Part shown: positions 1 to 7,036 of the stretch, piece after piece
Position numbering within the stretch: position 1 is the stretch's first letter
Layout of the letters: every line of letters starts with the position of its first letter
NCBI GenBank assembly: GCA_942491465.1
Contig: CALOBA010000012.1
Coordinates: 1 to 26,984, forward strand
Source of the DNA: CALOBA01 sp942491465
GTDB lineage: Bacteria > Pseudomonadota > Gammaproteobacteria > Chromatiales > Chromatiaceae
Direction of reading: 5' to 3'
Length of the DNA stretch: 26,984 nucleotides
Program-made: the position numbers and the translations under genes
The notes under the pieces: generated by a model
Database searches by the model: none
Told to the model about the DNA's origin: nothing
The model's input: only the letters and a program-made list of their open reading frames with translations

Positions 1-792
1 GCCGTCTCGTCGAGCCGATCACCCAGGAAGGCATTGAGCCTGGCCGCCAGCGCCGCCGGGTCCGCCAGGGCTTCGTGGTAGGGCGCCGAGAGCACCTGCA
101 CCCGCTCGCCGTGTGGTTTGAGGATGCGCTGCACCTGCGCGATCTGCTTGAGGAAGGTCTGCGCCAGTTGCCTATCCGCCAACCGCCCGCCCGGTTTGCC
201 CGATCTCTCCAGCATCACCCGTTGCGAGGCCAGGATCTCGTTCAGCGGTCGCTCGGCAAAGATCACCCGATAGCGGTGCTTGGCCGTCAGCGCTGGCAGC
301 AACTGCGCGACGATCTTCACCGCCTTGCCGCGAGCATCCGCGAGCCAGTCGCTGCCGGCGATGTCCGGGCGCTTGGCCTGCCATACTCCAGGTAGCCGCG
401 CAGGTTGTCGGCGTCCGCCTCGCGTTTCTCGTCGGTCAGGATCGGCAGGCCGCCCGCCTTGAGCATCTGCATCAGCATGCTGGTGCCGGAGCGCGGCAGG
501 CCGGAGACGATGACGATCTCGGCCAGCGTGGGCCTTGTGCGCCTTCGGCGCACCCAACTCGGCCTTGCGGCTGGCGATGGCCTCCGGGTCCAGCCGGGCC
601 GCCCTGTGCACGCTCGGGCGCGGCGCACCGGCGCGCGCCTGCTTGATACGCCGCAGCGCCGCCCGCGCGAGCCCGAGTTGCTGCTCGGCCGCGGCCGGAT
701 CACCGGCGCGCCAGGCGAGCCGCGCCAGGCGCCGATGCGCGGCCGGGAACACCGGGTTCTGCGCCACCGCGGTCTCGAAGGCCGTCTTGCCT
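1..792 (-). pseudogene. Sulfotransferase domain, frameshifted 3' part of the phosphatase-TPR-sulfotransferase gene, truncated by window edge
   Basis: This stretch encodes a PAPS-dependent sulfotransferase domain, spread over three reading frames. One frame holds the 5'-phosphosulfate-binding loop GLPRSGTSM at about 480-515, preceded by EIVIVS. This is the classic sulfotransferase P-loop, which would transfer sulfate from PAPS to a hydroxyl or amine. From about 380 down to base 1 another frame continues with KRPDIAGSDWL and VIFAERPLNEIL, ending in a plausible C-terminal part (SAPYHEALADP) that runs off the window. Joining the pieces needs shifts near 789-793, 528-533 and 376-384. The last looks like one lost A (GGCAGGCCAAG where GGCAAGGCCAAG would restore the frame). 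Upstream it joins the TPR region of the phosphatase gene without an intervening start, so the original was probably one fused protein. Sequencing error is an alternative to true decay. The family call is firm; the substrate is unknown. Confidence 0.75.
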
Positions 793-2766
793 GGCGGCTT
801 GCTCCAGGCGCATCAGCGCCGCACCGCGCAGGTAGTGCGCGCGTGGATCTGGATACACCAGCCCGAGTGCACCGGACGCCGCCGCCAGCGCGGGTTCGGC
901 CTGGCCGCGCTGCATCAACAGCGCCCGCGCCAGCCCGAGATTGCCGTCGGCGTTCACCGGGTCGATCTCCAGCACCTGCCGGAAGCGCGCCTCGGCGTCG
1001 GCGAAGCGGCGCATGGCCAGCAGCGCCTCGCCCTGGGCCTGCAACAGGCTCGGGCGGTTGTGCATCTGCACCCGCTCGGCCTGCTCGAAGGCCACCAGGG
1101 CCTCGCCGGGGCGGTCCTCGGCGGCCAAGAGCCGGCCCTTGAGCCAGGCGAAGGTAGCTTGGTTGGTGCCGGCCTGCTTGCGCAGCTTTCTGAGCCGGCG
1201 CTGCTCTTGCTCCGTAGTGTCCTCGGGCTTTTTGTCCTTCCAGTCCTCTTTGAGCTGGGTCAGCTCGGCCTTGGCGCGCTCCGCGTAGTCCTGTTTGCGT
1301 TGCTCCAGCAGCGCCAGGGTCTGCCGCGCGGCGGCGGTGTCGCCCTGCTGAAGCTGGCCGTTGAACCGATGCAGCCCGAAGCGGCTCTCGTCCGGGTGCG
1401 CCTCCCAGAGTTCCGCGTGGATCTGCAACGCCTCGTCCAGCTTGCCGCAGTCGGCCAGATCCCGCGCGAGGTTGTAGCGCAGCTCCTTGACGGTGCTGTC
1501 GGCGACCTGCCTTTGGTCCTCGTGCACGTCCTCGATGTAGCCCAGGTCCACCAGCTGCTGCAGGGACTCGCGGGCGTCCACCGGGTCGATGCGCACGTCC
1601 TCCGGGTGCCGACCGTCGTCCCCGGGCAGGTCGTCCCAGCTCGGGATCAGCGCCATCGGGGCGGGTGCGTGCAGCGCCTGCAACAGGGGCTTGCCGTCCA
1701 TGTCCTCGCCGACGGGCAGGTCGTGGAGCCGCAGGATGGTCGGCGTGATGTCCAACAGCGTTGCGCCGAACACCAGCTCGTCACGCTTGAAGCCCGGCCC
1801 GCAGGCCGCGAACATGCCGAAGTGCCGGTGCTCGTCCGCCGGCCCCGCCGGCTCGTTCGGGATTTCTTGGACTCTTAGGTGATCCGGGTGAAAGCCGTGG
1901 TCCGAGCAGATGATGACGTTGGTGTCCGACCCCGCCAGGTCCATGAGCACGCCGAGCATCATGTCGTGGAACCGGTAACCGGAATTGACCACGTCCTGGT
2001 ACAGCGCATAGTCCGCCTCGCTCACCCAGGCCAGCCTCGGTGGGTGATAGCGCATGAAGCCATGGCAGAAGTGGTCGATGGCGTCGAAGTAGACCGCGGT
2101 GAAGTCCCATGCCTGCTGCTGCATCACATAGGTGGCGGCCGCCTGCACGCTGGCCGCCTCGGCGATGATCTTGGCCACCGAGTACAGGCGCTTGTCCTTG
2201 GCCTGGTCGATCTCGGCGGCCTTGGGCACGAACAGTTGCAGCGTCTCGCCGTCCAGTTCCTGCGGGTGGACACGGAACTCGGCGAGCTGCTCGCCGAGCG
2301 ACTGCGGATGCACATGGCCCGGTCGCAGCGGCCAGGGATTGACGGTCTCGCCGTCATCGGCCAGGTAGTCGGCCTGATGGTCCTTGAAGTGGTCCGAGAC
2401 CATGACGCCGTTGATGGGCTCGCACGGATAGCTCGGCCACCAGCCGATGACGTTGGAGCGCAGACCCTGCTGGTTGAGGATGTTCCAGATGGCCTTGGTC
2501 TTGCGGCCCAGGTTGGTGATGGGGCGCGCACCGCCGGAGGCCGGGTCCGGCTCCGAGAAGCCGTGGATGCCGTGCTTATGGGCGCGCTTGCCGGTGGCGA
2601 TGCTGGTCCAGAGCATCGGCGAGAGCACCGGGTACAGGGTCGCCAGGTTGCCCATGACGCCGTTTTCGATCAGGTGCTTCAGGTTCGGCATCTCGCCGGC
2701 GTCGATGAGCGGCGAGATCACCTTCCAGTCGGCGGCGTCCCAGCCGATGAGTAGTGTCTTGGTCAT
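700..2766 (-). CDS. Alkaline-phosphatase-superfamily (type I phosphodiesterase) protein with TPR repeats
   Basis: The open frame has 688 codons. Residues 1 to about 370 are an alkaline-phosphatase-superfamily metallohydrolase. They show the N-terminal metal site GWDAADW (D10), a nucleophile region LSPMLWTSIATGK with S49 as probable nucleophile, the HKHGIHGF segment, YFDAIDHF, SDHGFHPDH and ITPTILRLHDLP. This resembles the nucleotide pyrophosphatase/phosphodiesterase branch, which uses two metal ions. Residues about 420-660 are TPR-like helical repeats (for example AEARFRQVLEIDPVNADGNLGLARALL). The last 30 or so residues (Arg/Gly/Pro-rich) are out of frame: the true frame, reading KTAFETAVAQNPVFP, continues in the neighbouring frame towards the sulfotransferase. 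No signal peptide is seen. The ATG at 2766 is preceded directly by nine C residues and no clear ribosome binding site. The substrate is unknown; a role in modifying a surface polymer is only a guess from the sulfotransferase fusion. Confidence 0.8.
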   Translation of the reverse strand: MTKTLLIGWDAADWKVISPLIDAGEMPNLKHLIENGVMGNLATLYPVLSPMLWTSIATGKRAHKHGIHGFSEPDPASGGARPITNLGRKTKAIWNILNQQGLRSNVIGWWPSYPCEPINGVMVSDHFKDHQADYLADDGETVNPWPLRPGHVHPQSLGEQLAEFRVHPQELDGETLQLFVPKAAEIDQAKDKRLYSVAKIIAEAASVQAAATYVMQQQAWDFTAVYFDAIDHFCHGFMRYHPPRLAWVSEADYALYQDVVNSGYRFHDMMLGVLMDLAGSDTNVIICSDHGFHPDHLRVQEIPNEPAGPADEHRHFGMFAACGPGFKRDELVFGATLLDITPTILRLHDLPVGEDMDGKPLLQALHAPAPMALIPSWDDLPGDDGRHPEDVRIDPVDARESLQQLVDLGYIEDVHEDQRQVADSTVKELRYNLARDLADCGKLDEALQIHAELWEAHPDESRFGLHRFNGQLQQGDTAAARQTLALLEQRKQDYAERAKAELTQLKEDWKDKKPEDTTEQEQRRLRKLRKQAGTNQATFAWLKGRLLAAEDRPGEALVAFEQAERVQMHNRPSLLQAQGEALLAMRRFADAEARFRQVLEIDPVNADGNLGLARALLMQRGQAEPALAAASGALGLVYPDPRAHYLRGAALMRLEQAARQDGLRDRGGAEPGVPGRASAPGAARLARR

Positions 2767-2879
2767 GGGGGGGGGTTACTCTGTTGCTTTGCCGGTGAGC
2801 CCGGGCCTTCGAGGCGCGCGCAGAGGCATGGCGAAGAAATAAGAATGGCTCAGCGTCAAGGCGCCGCGCAGACGCAGGA

Positions 2880-3143
2880 TCGCGGCTAGAAGCCGCTCCC
2901 ACGCGCCGCGCGCACTGTGGGAGCGGCTTCCAGCCGCGACTCAGCCGCGTGGCATGCCCTAGAGCGGCTTCCAGCAGCTCCCACGAGCCGCGCGCATGTG
3001 GGAGCGGCTTCCAGCCGCGATGCCCCGAGCTGATGCCGCATCGCGGCTAGAAGCCGCTCCCACGCGCCGCGTCCACTGTGGGAGCGGCTTCCAGCCGCGA
3101 CTCCCCGCGCGCAAGCCCTATCGCGGCTGGAAGCCGCTCCCAC
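2880..3143. repeat. REP array, seven copies in alternating orientation (BIME-like)
   Basis: Copies of a 23-base repeat start GTGGGAGCGGCTTCCAGCC and end GCGA. Plus-orientation copies lie at 2917-2939, 2998-3020 and 3078-3100. Minus-orientation copies lie at 2880-2902, 3041-3063 and 3121-3143. A degenerate hybrid lies at about 2962-2984. Each unit has a 5' GTGG tetranucleotide followed by the imperfect palindrome GCGGCT-TCC-AGCCGC, which is the architecture of REP elements recognised by RAYT transposases. Neighbouring copies form inverted pairs about 14-20 bases apart, such as 2880-2902 with 2917-2939 and 3041-3063 with 3078-3100, so transcripts would form tandem hairpins. The array fills most of the gap between the phosphatase start (2766) and the RAYT stop (3290). 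One-base variants (TTCTAG for TTCCAG) show that the copies are diverging. Confidence 0.92.
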
Positions 3144-3265
3144 TTTCCGTTGCGAACTCGCTTCTGATCATTGGGGCAGGATCGGTACCAACCCAAAAGC
3201 AGTGGCGACGCTCGGGCTTTCCGCGGCGAATTCGCCGCCACATGATTAATGCGCGTGCAGTGCCG

Positions 3266-3288
3266 TCGCGGCTGGAAGCCGCTCCCAC
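3266..3288 (-). repeat. REP copy abutting the 3' end of the RAYT gene
   Basis: This is a perfect minus-orientation copy of the 23-base REP. It ends two bases before the RAYT stop codon (3290-3292). With the copies starting at 3786 it brackets the transposase gene, the arrangement known as a REPtron. Confidence 0.92.
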
Positions 3289-3289
3289 G

Positions 3290-3766
3290 TCAGATCCAGA
3301 TCGCATCCCACAGCGGATAGTCGCCGATGCGCGTCACCAGCCCGGCGCGCAGCGGGTTGGCGACGATGTACCGCGCCACCGCCCGCAGGTCGTCCTCCGC
3401 GCGCAAGCCGCGGTCGAAATAGCCATCCTGCCAAACCGCCCCGGAGCGCCCGATGCGGCGGTTGATCCGCTGCGCGCTGAAGCTCTTGACGCTGTGCATT
3501 ACTGTGCGCAGCTCCGCGCCGTCGCTGAGCACGAAGAGCCAATGCAGGTGGTCGGGCATGACCACGAAGGCCAGGCTCTCGACGGCGCCGTGCTCGTGCT
3601 GGAAGCGCAGGGCATGGACCAGTTCTCGGCCGACAAAGAGGTTGGCGAAGAACGCTTGGCGCTCGGCGGTGGCGGTGCGGAGGTGGTAGGCGCGCCCCGC
3701 TTCCGAGACACGCCCCTTGCGCAGATCGCGGCTGTGCGGCGGCGGCTTCGGGGCTCTATCGGGCAT
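3290..3766 (-). CDS. REP-associated tyrosine transposase (RAYT, Y1 HUH family)
   Basis: The 158-residue protein belongs to the Y1-type HUH single-strand nuclease family related to the IS200/IS605 transposase TnpA. It shows the two-histidine motif MPDHLHWLF (H73, H75), a basic stretch MHSVKSFSAQRINRR, and WQDGYFDRGLR, in which Y116 is the likely catalytic tyrosine. The family's ARYIVANPLRAGLV segment follows near the C-terminus. In this family the protein binds and cuts REP hairpins with a GTGG/GTAG foot, which matches the repeats flanking the gene on both sides. The frame is open upstream to 3817, but that part translates a REP copy, so the ATG at 3766 (MPDRAPKPPP) is the better start. Length is typical for RAYTs, no lesion is visible, and it is probably functional and domesticated rather than freely mobile. 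Confidence 0.9.
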   Translation of the reverse strand: MPDRAPKPPPHSRDLRKGRVSEAGRAYHLRTATAERQAFFANLFVGRELVHALRFQHEHGAVESLAFVVMPDHLHWLFVLSDGAELRTVMHSVKSFSAQRINRRIGRSGAVWQDGYFDRGLRAEDDLRAVARYIVANPLRAGLVTRIGDYPLWDAIWI

Positions 3767-4986
3767 GATGCCTTGCGCGCGGCAGTCGCGGCTGGAAGCC
3801 GCTCCCACGGGCCCCACGCATCATGTGGGAGCGGCTTCCAGCCGCGACTCCCCGCGCGCAAGCCCAATCGCGGCTGGAAGCCGCTCCCACATGCCGCGTC
3901 CACCGTGGGAGCGGCTTCTAGCCGCGACTCCCCGAGAGCCCTATCGCGGCTGGAAGCCGCTCCCACAAGCCCTGTTCCACTGACGGGTAGGGAAGGCCCC
4001 CGAGAGGGGGCCGAAGCTCCGGTGGGTGCAACGAGATGGCCGGGGGGGGGGGGAACGCTCGAAGAGAGGGAGAGGGGGGGAAGGGGAGGCGAGGGAGGAG
4101 GGGAGGAAAAGGGAGAGGAGGGGGGAGGAGAAGAGGGGGGGGAGGGGGGGGAGGGAGGGGGGGGGAATTGATGGGGGGAAGGGGAGGGGGGGGGGGGAGG
4201 AAGAGGGGGAGAGGGGGAGAGGGGGGGAGAGAAGGGGGGGGGAGGGAGAGAACGCGTGGGAGCGGCTTCCAGCCGCGACTCCCCGAGCGCAGGCCCAATC
4301 GCGGCTGGAAGGCCCCCACGCAGCAGACCAAGCCGCGGCGGCGCGCGCCAGCGGCGGATGCCGAAGGCGCCGGCGGCGAGCAGGGCGAGGGTGGGCGGGG
4401 CGGGGACATCCTGAGTGCCCGTGTCGCCGACCTCGATGCTGCCATTCGGCGTGTCGTTGTAGGCCCAGCGGTTAATGGTCACGCTGCGCACTTCCACGTA
4501 GATCTCGCCCCAGCCGTAGAGGGTGTCCGAACCGGAAACAAAGCGGAAGCCGATGAAGTTGTTGCTGTTGCGCACACCGTTGCCAAACTGAGAGCCGATC
4601 GTGCCTGAGCTGGTTATTTCGATACGTGCACGGTCTCCGTTGCCTGCCCAGGCATAGGGATTGGTCAGCGTCGGCCCGACGGCAAGTCCCGCGGCAAGGT
4701 TGTTGAATTCTTTTCCACCGGTTGCGACCATCCCGCGAGCGTTTCGTCCCTGCGAGCTGAACGACACATAAACAGAAGAAGTTGAAACTGTGAATGTTTT
4801 GACCAGAAATTCGCTCCCCCCCGCTCCGTCGATATCCCATTCCGCGCTGGTGGTGCCGCTGAAGCTCACCGTGAAGGCGTTGGCATTGTCTTTGTAGACG
4901 ATCGCGGCGTCGGCGCCCATCGGCACGGCGGCGGCGGACACCGCGCCGGTGGCGATGGCTAGGTGTTGCTTGAGTTTGGTCTGCAT
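3499..4986 (-). CDS. Secreted protein with PEP-CTERM-like sorting tail; 3' end fused to repeats
   Basis: Only about residues 1-220 (4986 down to about 4325) look like real protein. They comprise a signal peptide (MQTKLKQHLAIATGAVSAAA, cleavage near ADAA/IVYKD), a beta-rich Gly/Ser/Thr domain of about 170 residues, and a C-terminal segment VPAPPTLALLAAGAFGIRRW. That segment matches the layout of PEP-CTERM signals (short Pro motif, hydrophobic helix, Arg cluster), with PAP in place of PEP. Such proteins are cut and sorted at the cell envelope by exosortase, usually in exopolysaccharide producers. No exosortase gene is present here. The frame has no stop after the Arg cluster. It reads through a degenerate REP, the polypurine tract and further REPs to 3499, overlapping the RAYT gene on the same strand. 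The original stop was probably lost through REP insertion or an assembly error. The start is supported by AGAGG 11 bases upstream of the ATG. Confidence 0.6.
   Translation of the reverse strand: MQTKLKQHLAIATGAVSAAAVPMGADAAIVYKDNANAFTVSFSGTTSAEWDIDGAGGSEFLVKTFTVSTSSVYVSFSSQGRNARGMVATGGKEFNNLAAGLAVGPTLTNPYAWAGNGDRARIEITSSGTIGSQFGNGVRNSNNFIGFRFVSGSDTLYGWGEIYVEVRSVTINRWAYNDTPNGSIEVGDTGTQDVPAPPTLALLAAGAFGIRRWRAPPRLGLLRGGLPAAIGPALGESRLEAAPTRSLPPPPFSPPLSPSPPLPPPPPSPSPHQFPPPPSPPSPPSSPPPSSPFSSPPPSPPLPPLSLSSSVPPPPGHLVAPTGASAPSRGPSLPVSGTGLVGAASSRDRALGESRLEAAPTVDAACGSGFQPRLGLRAGSRGWKPLPHDAWGPWERLPAATAARKASCPIEPRSRRRTAAICARGVSRKRGAPTTSAPPPPSAKRSSPTSLSAENWSMPCASSTSTAPSRAWPSWSCPTTCIGSSCSATARSCAQ
3786..3966. 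repeat. REP array, five copies, upstream side of the RAYT gene
   Basis: Copies of the same 23-base element lie at 3786-3808 (minus), 3825-3847 (plus), 3868-3890 (minus), 3905-3927 (plus, TTCTAG variant) and 3944-3966 (minus). Orientation alternates strictly and spacers are 14-20 bases. One spacer type (CTCCCCGCGCGCAAGCCC) also occurs at 3101-3120, so larger REP-plus-spacer units have been duplicated between the two sides of the RAYT gene. Confidence 0.92.
3995..4012. other. Perfect GC hairpin with GAGA tetraloop
   Basis: GGCCCCC-GAGA-GGGGGCC is a 7-bp perfect stem closed by a GNRA-type loop as read on the plus strand. It lies between the last REP copy and the polypurine tract. No U-run follows on either strand, so it is not a classical terminator. 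Its function is not known. Confidence 0.6.
4042..4252. repeat. Polypurine (G/A) low-complexity tract
   Basis: A run of 12 G begins at 4042. From 4061 to 4252 the plus strand is almost entirely G and A; the only pyrimidines are C4090, T4168, T4169 and T4172. There are several G-runs of 6-12, including 12 G at 4186-4197. On the minus strand it translates to Pro/Ser-rich nonsense inside the open frame that extends the PEP-CTERM-like gene. Such tracts can form triplex or G-quadruplex DNA. A poor-quality read or assembly artefact is a serious alternative. Confidence 0.8.
4256..4319. repeat. REP inverted pair, second copy degenerate
   Basis: A perfect plus-orientation REP lies at 4256-4278. A minus-orientation copy at about 4299-4319 has lost two bases and changed its foot (GGAAGGCCCCCAC). 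The spacer CTCCCCGAGCGCAGGCCCAA is a variant of the spacers seen at 3101 and 3848. The degenerate copy lies immediately after the coding sequence for the PEP-CTERM-like sorting tail. Confidence 0.85.
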
Positions 4987-5150
4987 GGCGTTGATACCTC
5001 TTAACAGGTTGGTTGCTGTCCGCCCCGATGCGATCCCGACGGCGCCGGCGGCATCGGCCGGCGGAGCAGAGGCGGCGTCAGTCTCGTACCCGACGGATTA
5101 TTGAGTTTTTTACAATTTCCGGCGCTGACGCCGGTACCAGGGGGGGGGTA

Positions 5151-5166
5151 AGCATAACTCATGCCG
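5151..5166 (-). promoter_or_regulatory. Possible sigma-54 (-24/-12) promoter of the PEP-CTERM-like gene
   Basis: Read on the minus strand, CGGCATGAGTTATGCT has GG and GC separated by exactly ten bases and resembles the sigma-54 consensus TGGCAC-N5-TTGC, with GGCA and TGC conserved. It lies about 165 bases upstream of the ATG at 4986, implying a long leader. PEP-CTERM genes in several lineages are reported to be under RpoN-type control, which makes the match attractive. It is short and not verified. Confidence 0.25.
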
Positions 5167-5309
5167 AATGTTGCTTTTCCGAGTGCATCCGTCGCCAAGC
5201 CACTGTTTCCAAAAGCCAGGTCGGGACGAGTCGGGGAATGCCTGATACGGCTATCGGTGCGACCCCCGATCAACTGTAAAAAATACTGACAATAACCATG
5301 CCTGCCACC

Positions 5310-5332
5310 GTGGGAGCGGCTTCCAGCCGCGA
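5310..5332 (+). repeat. Isolated REP copy
   Basis: This is a perfect plus-orientation copy of the 23-base REP found around the RAYT gene, about 1 kb from the nearest other copy. It sits between the 3' end of proX and the PEP-CTERM-like leader. Confidence 0.9.
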
Positions 5333-5401
5333 CTCGGCGCTCATCCGCATCAGGTCAGAGTGATCGCACCATGACCCATCGCTACGATTCTCGATCCGCA
5401 T

Positions 5402-5420
5402 TCTTGGCGCTTCGCCAAGA
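5402..5420 (-). terminator. Hairpin 3' of proX, possible terminator
   Basis: TCTTGGCG-CTT-CGCCAAGA is a perfect 8-bp stem with a three-base loop, 29 bases after the proX stop on the minus strand. No U-run follows, so it may act as a weak or Rho-assisted terminator or as a 3'-end stabiliser. Confidence 0.4.
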
Positions 5421-5448
5421 CCAGCATACCGCCGCGGCTGAGTATCAC

Positions 5449-6435
5449 TCAGCCGCCGGCCCGCGCCTGCTCCAGCCACATATCGAAGGTTCCGCGGTTG
5501 GCCCTGATCCAGGCGTCGGCATGGCGCGCGATATCTGCCAGCCCGTCCTTGCCGCCGTGCATGACCAAGTTCTGGGCGTTGACCGCATTGCTGCCAAGCT
5601 GCATGACCTCGAACAGCCGAGCGGCCACCGGGTTAGCTTCGGCCCACTCGCGGTTGGCGACGATGCGCTGCACATTGACGGGGAAGCCGGAGTTGAGGCC
5701 GTCATCCGAAGTGGCACCATCCGCCCCAGGCTCGCCGGGGGGCGCCCGCAGCCAGACCACGTCTTTACCGGGGACCAGCACGCTGCTGACCCAAAACGGT
5801 GTCCAGGCGTAGTAGAGAATCGGCCGTAGCTGCTCGTAGCGTTCGATGGTATCGGCCATCATCGCCGAGTAGCTGCCCTGGTGATGGGTGACGGTGTCGC
5901 GCAACTCATAGGTGTCGAGGTGGCGCTCAATGACCTTGGCGCAGGCCCAGTCGGGGCTGCAGCCGACCAGATCGGCCTTGCCGTCGCCGTCGACATCGAA
6001 CAATTGGGCGATGGTCGGATCCCGCAGCCTGGCGATGCTGCGCACCCGGAACGCTGTGGCGATGCGCTGATCGATCAGGTAGCCCTGCCGACAGCTGGCG
6101 ATGTAGACGCCCGCCCGATAGAGTCTCTCGTCACCGCCGGCCCGTGCATAGAAATCCGCATGCAGCGGATCCCAATGGTTGGCCATGAACGTCGCCTCGC
6201 CGTCGGCCACGGCCATGTGACCGGCAGCATAGGCCATCTGCTTGATCGGCGAGACTTCGTAGCCGAGCGCCTGGAGCGCCTTCACAACCAGAAGGGTCTG
6301 GAAGGTCTCTCCCGCGATCGCGCTCTTGATCGGTTGGACCGCCATGTCGGCGCCGGGCTGATCGGCGGCCGAGCCAAGCGGCGCGGTCGCGAGCAGGACG
6401 GCACCGAACAGGCATCCCCGGATTGCGGTGCGCAT
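5449..6435 (-). CDS. proX: Glycine betaine/proline ABC transporter substrate-binding protein (ProX type)
   Basis: This 328-residue periplasmic binding protein delivers glycine betaine or related quaternary amines to an ABC importer. Its sequence follows Escherichia coli ProX closely: ETFQTLLVVKALQALGYEV, NHWDPLHADFY, DGDGKADLVGCSPDWAC, TVTHHQGSYSAMMADTI and YYAWTPFWVSSVLVPGKDVVWL. The three tryptophans that form the aromatic cage for the trimethylammonium group in ProX are kept (W88, W163, W211). The start at 6435 gives a clean signal peptide (MRTAIRGCLFGAVLLATAPLGSA/AD) and a GGAA ribosome binding site nine bases upstream. The frame stays open to 6609, but that extension would bury the signal peptide. 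No ProV or ProW genes are in the window, so it is an orphan binding protein here. Osmoprotectant uptake would fit a saline or variable habitat (inference). Confidence 0.92.
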   Translation of the reverse strand: MRTAIRGCLFGAVLLATAPLGSAADQPGADMAVQPIKSAIAGETFQTLLVVKALQALGYEVSPIKQMAYAAGHMAVADGEATFMANHWDPLHADFYARAGGDERLYRAGVYIASCRQGYLIDQRIATAFRVRSIARLRDPTIAQLFDVDGDGKADLVGCSPDWACAKVIERHLDTYELRDTVTHHQGSYSAMMADTIERYEQLRPILYYAWTPFWVSSVLVPGKDVVWLRAPPGEPGADGATSDDGLNSGFPVNVQRIVANREWAEANPVAARLFEVMQLGSNAVNAQNLVMHGGKDGLADIARHADAWIRANRGTFDMWLEQARAGG

Positions 6436-7036
6436 ACGGCTTTTCCAAATGGCTGACGGACGAGAGGGGGCGGCAGCGCAACAATATCCCGATCGCTCCG
6501 CGGCTGCTGTTACAACTTGGCCCGTTCGGTCCAGGCGAAGCTCGAATCCTGGCGGATGCATCGGCGGACAGTCAAGTTTCCGGTGCCACATTCCCGGAGT
6601 CTTAGCCAATTTGATCTACCATACCAGCATCCAGGCTTGTGTCTTACAGAGAATCCCTTAGCCTAGCTAAGCGCAATTGAGTTTCTGAGCTCGACCAAGC
6701 CAGCGGGACATGCCGATCCATGCCTGCATGCATCACGCCCCTGATCGCTACGACGAGGCAACGGGGTGCTCAAGTCTTGTATTTTTTTTGCATAAAACAC
6801 AAGACCTCAGGCTTTCTGAGACTTGACCCCAGGCTTTCTGGAGCGCGGCTCGCCGCTGCTCCAGCGTATCGCCCAGCCGCCGCCGAAGGCTGCCTGAACG
6901 ACTTCGCCAGGGACGCGGCAACGACAACCGCCTCTGGTTTTGGTCGGTGGATAACTTGTGGGTATTCGGTTGATACCCTGTGGGTCATTCTTGCTGAAGA
7001 ACTTGACAGACCAACTCAGGGCGTAATGTGATCGCC
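6436..7036. other. Intergenic region between proX and the esterase
   Basis: No credible gene was found in about 600 bases. Visible structure is: an inverted repeat GTCTTGT/ACAAGAC (6774-6780 and 6799-6805) around an AT-rich loop with eight T; a direct repeat CAGGCTTTCTG at 6808 and 6830; and a spaced palindrome GGGTAT-N7-ATACCC at 6960-6978. The esterase frame formally stays open to 6807 only because its last part is frameshifted. Confidence 0.55.

Larger units (their letters stand above)
4987..5448. other. Intergenic region between the PEP-CTERM-like gene and proX
   Basis: No convincing gene was found in these 462 bases. The region holds the leader of the PEP-CTERM-like gene, a GC-rich palindrome around 5120-5134 (CCGGCGCTGACGCCGG), a run of nine G at 5140-5148, the candidate sigma-54 site, one REP copy and a hairpin behind proX. 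Confidence 0.6.

Noticed and set aside
2880..3966. CRISPR-like regular repeats
   Set aside because: Copies alternate in orientation, spacers are short (14-20 bases) and themselves repeated, and no cas genes are present. REP/BIME with RAYT explains them.
4026..4608. Gly/Arg/Glu-rich plus-strand frames over the polypurine tract
   Set aside because: They are low-complexity translation of a G/A tract and REPs, with no domain and no start context.
5001..5279. Short open frames on both strands in the proX/PEP-CTERM-like gap
   Set aside because: No ribosome binding site, composition or motif supports them; they overlap each other and the leader region.
6720..7031. 103-codon plus-strand frame upstream of the esterase end
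   Set aside because: It has no recognisable motif and a weak start context, and it overlaps repeats and palindromes; it is unlikely to be coding.
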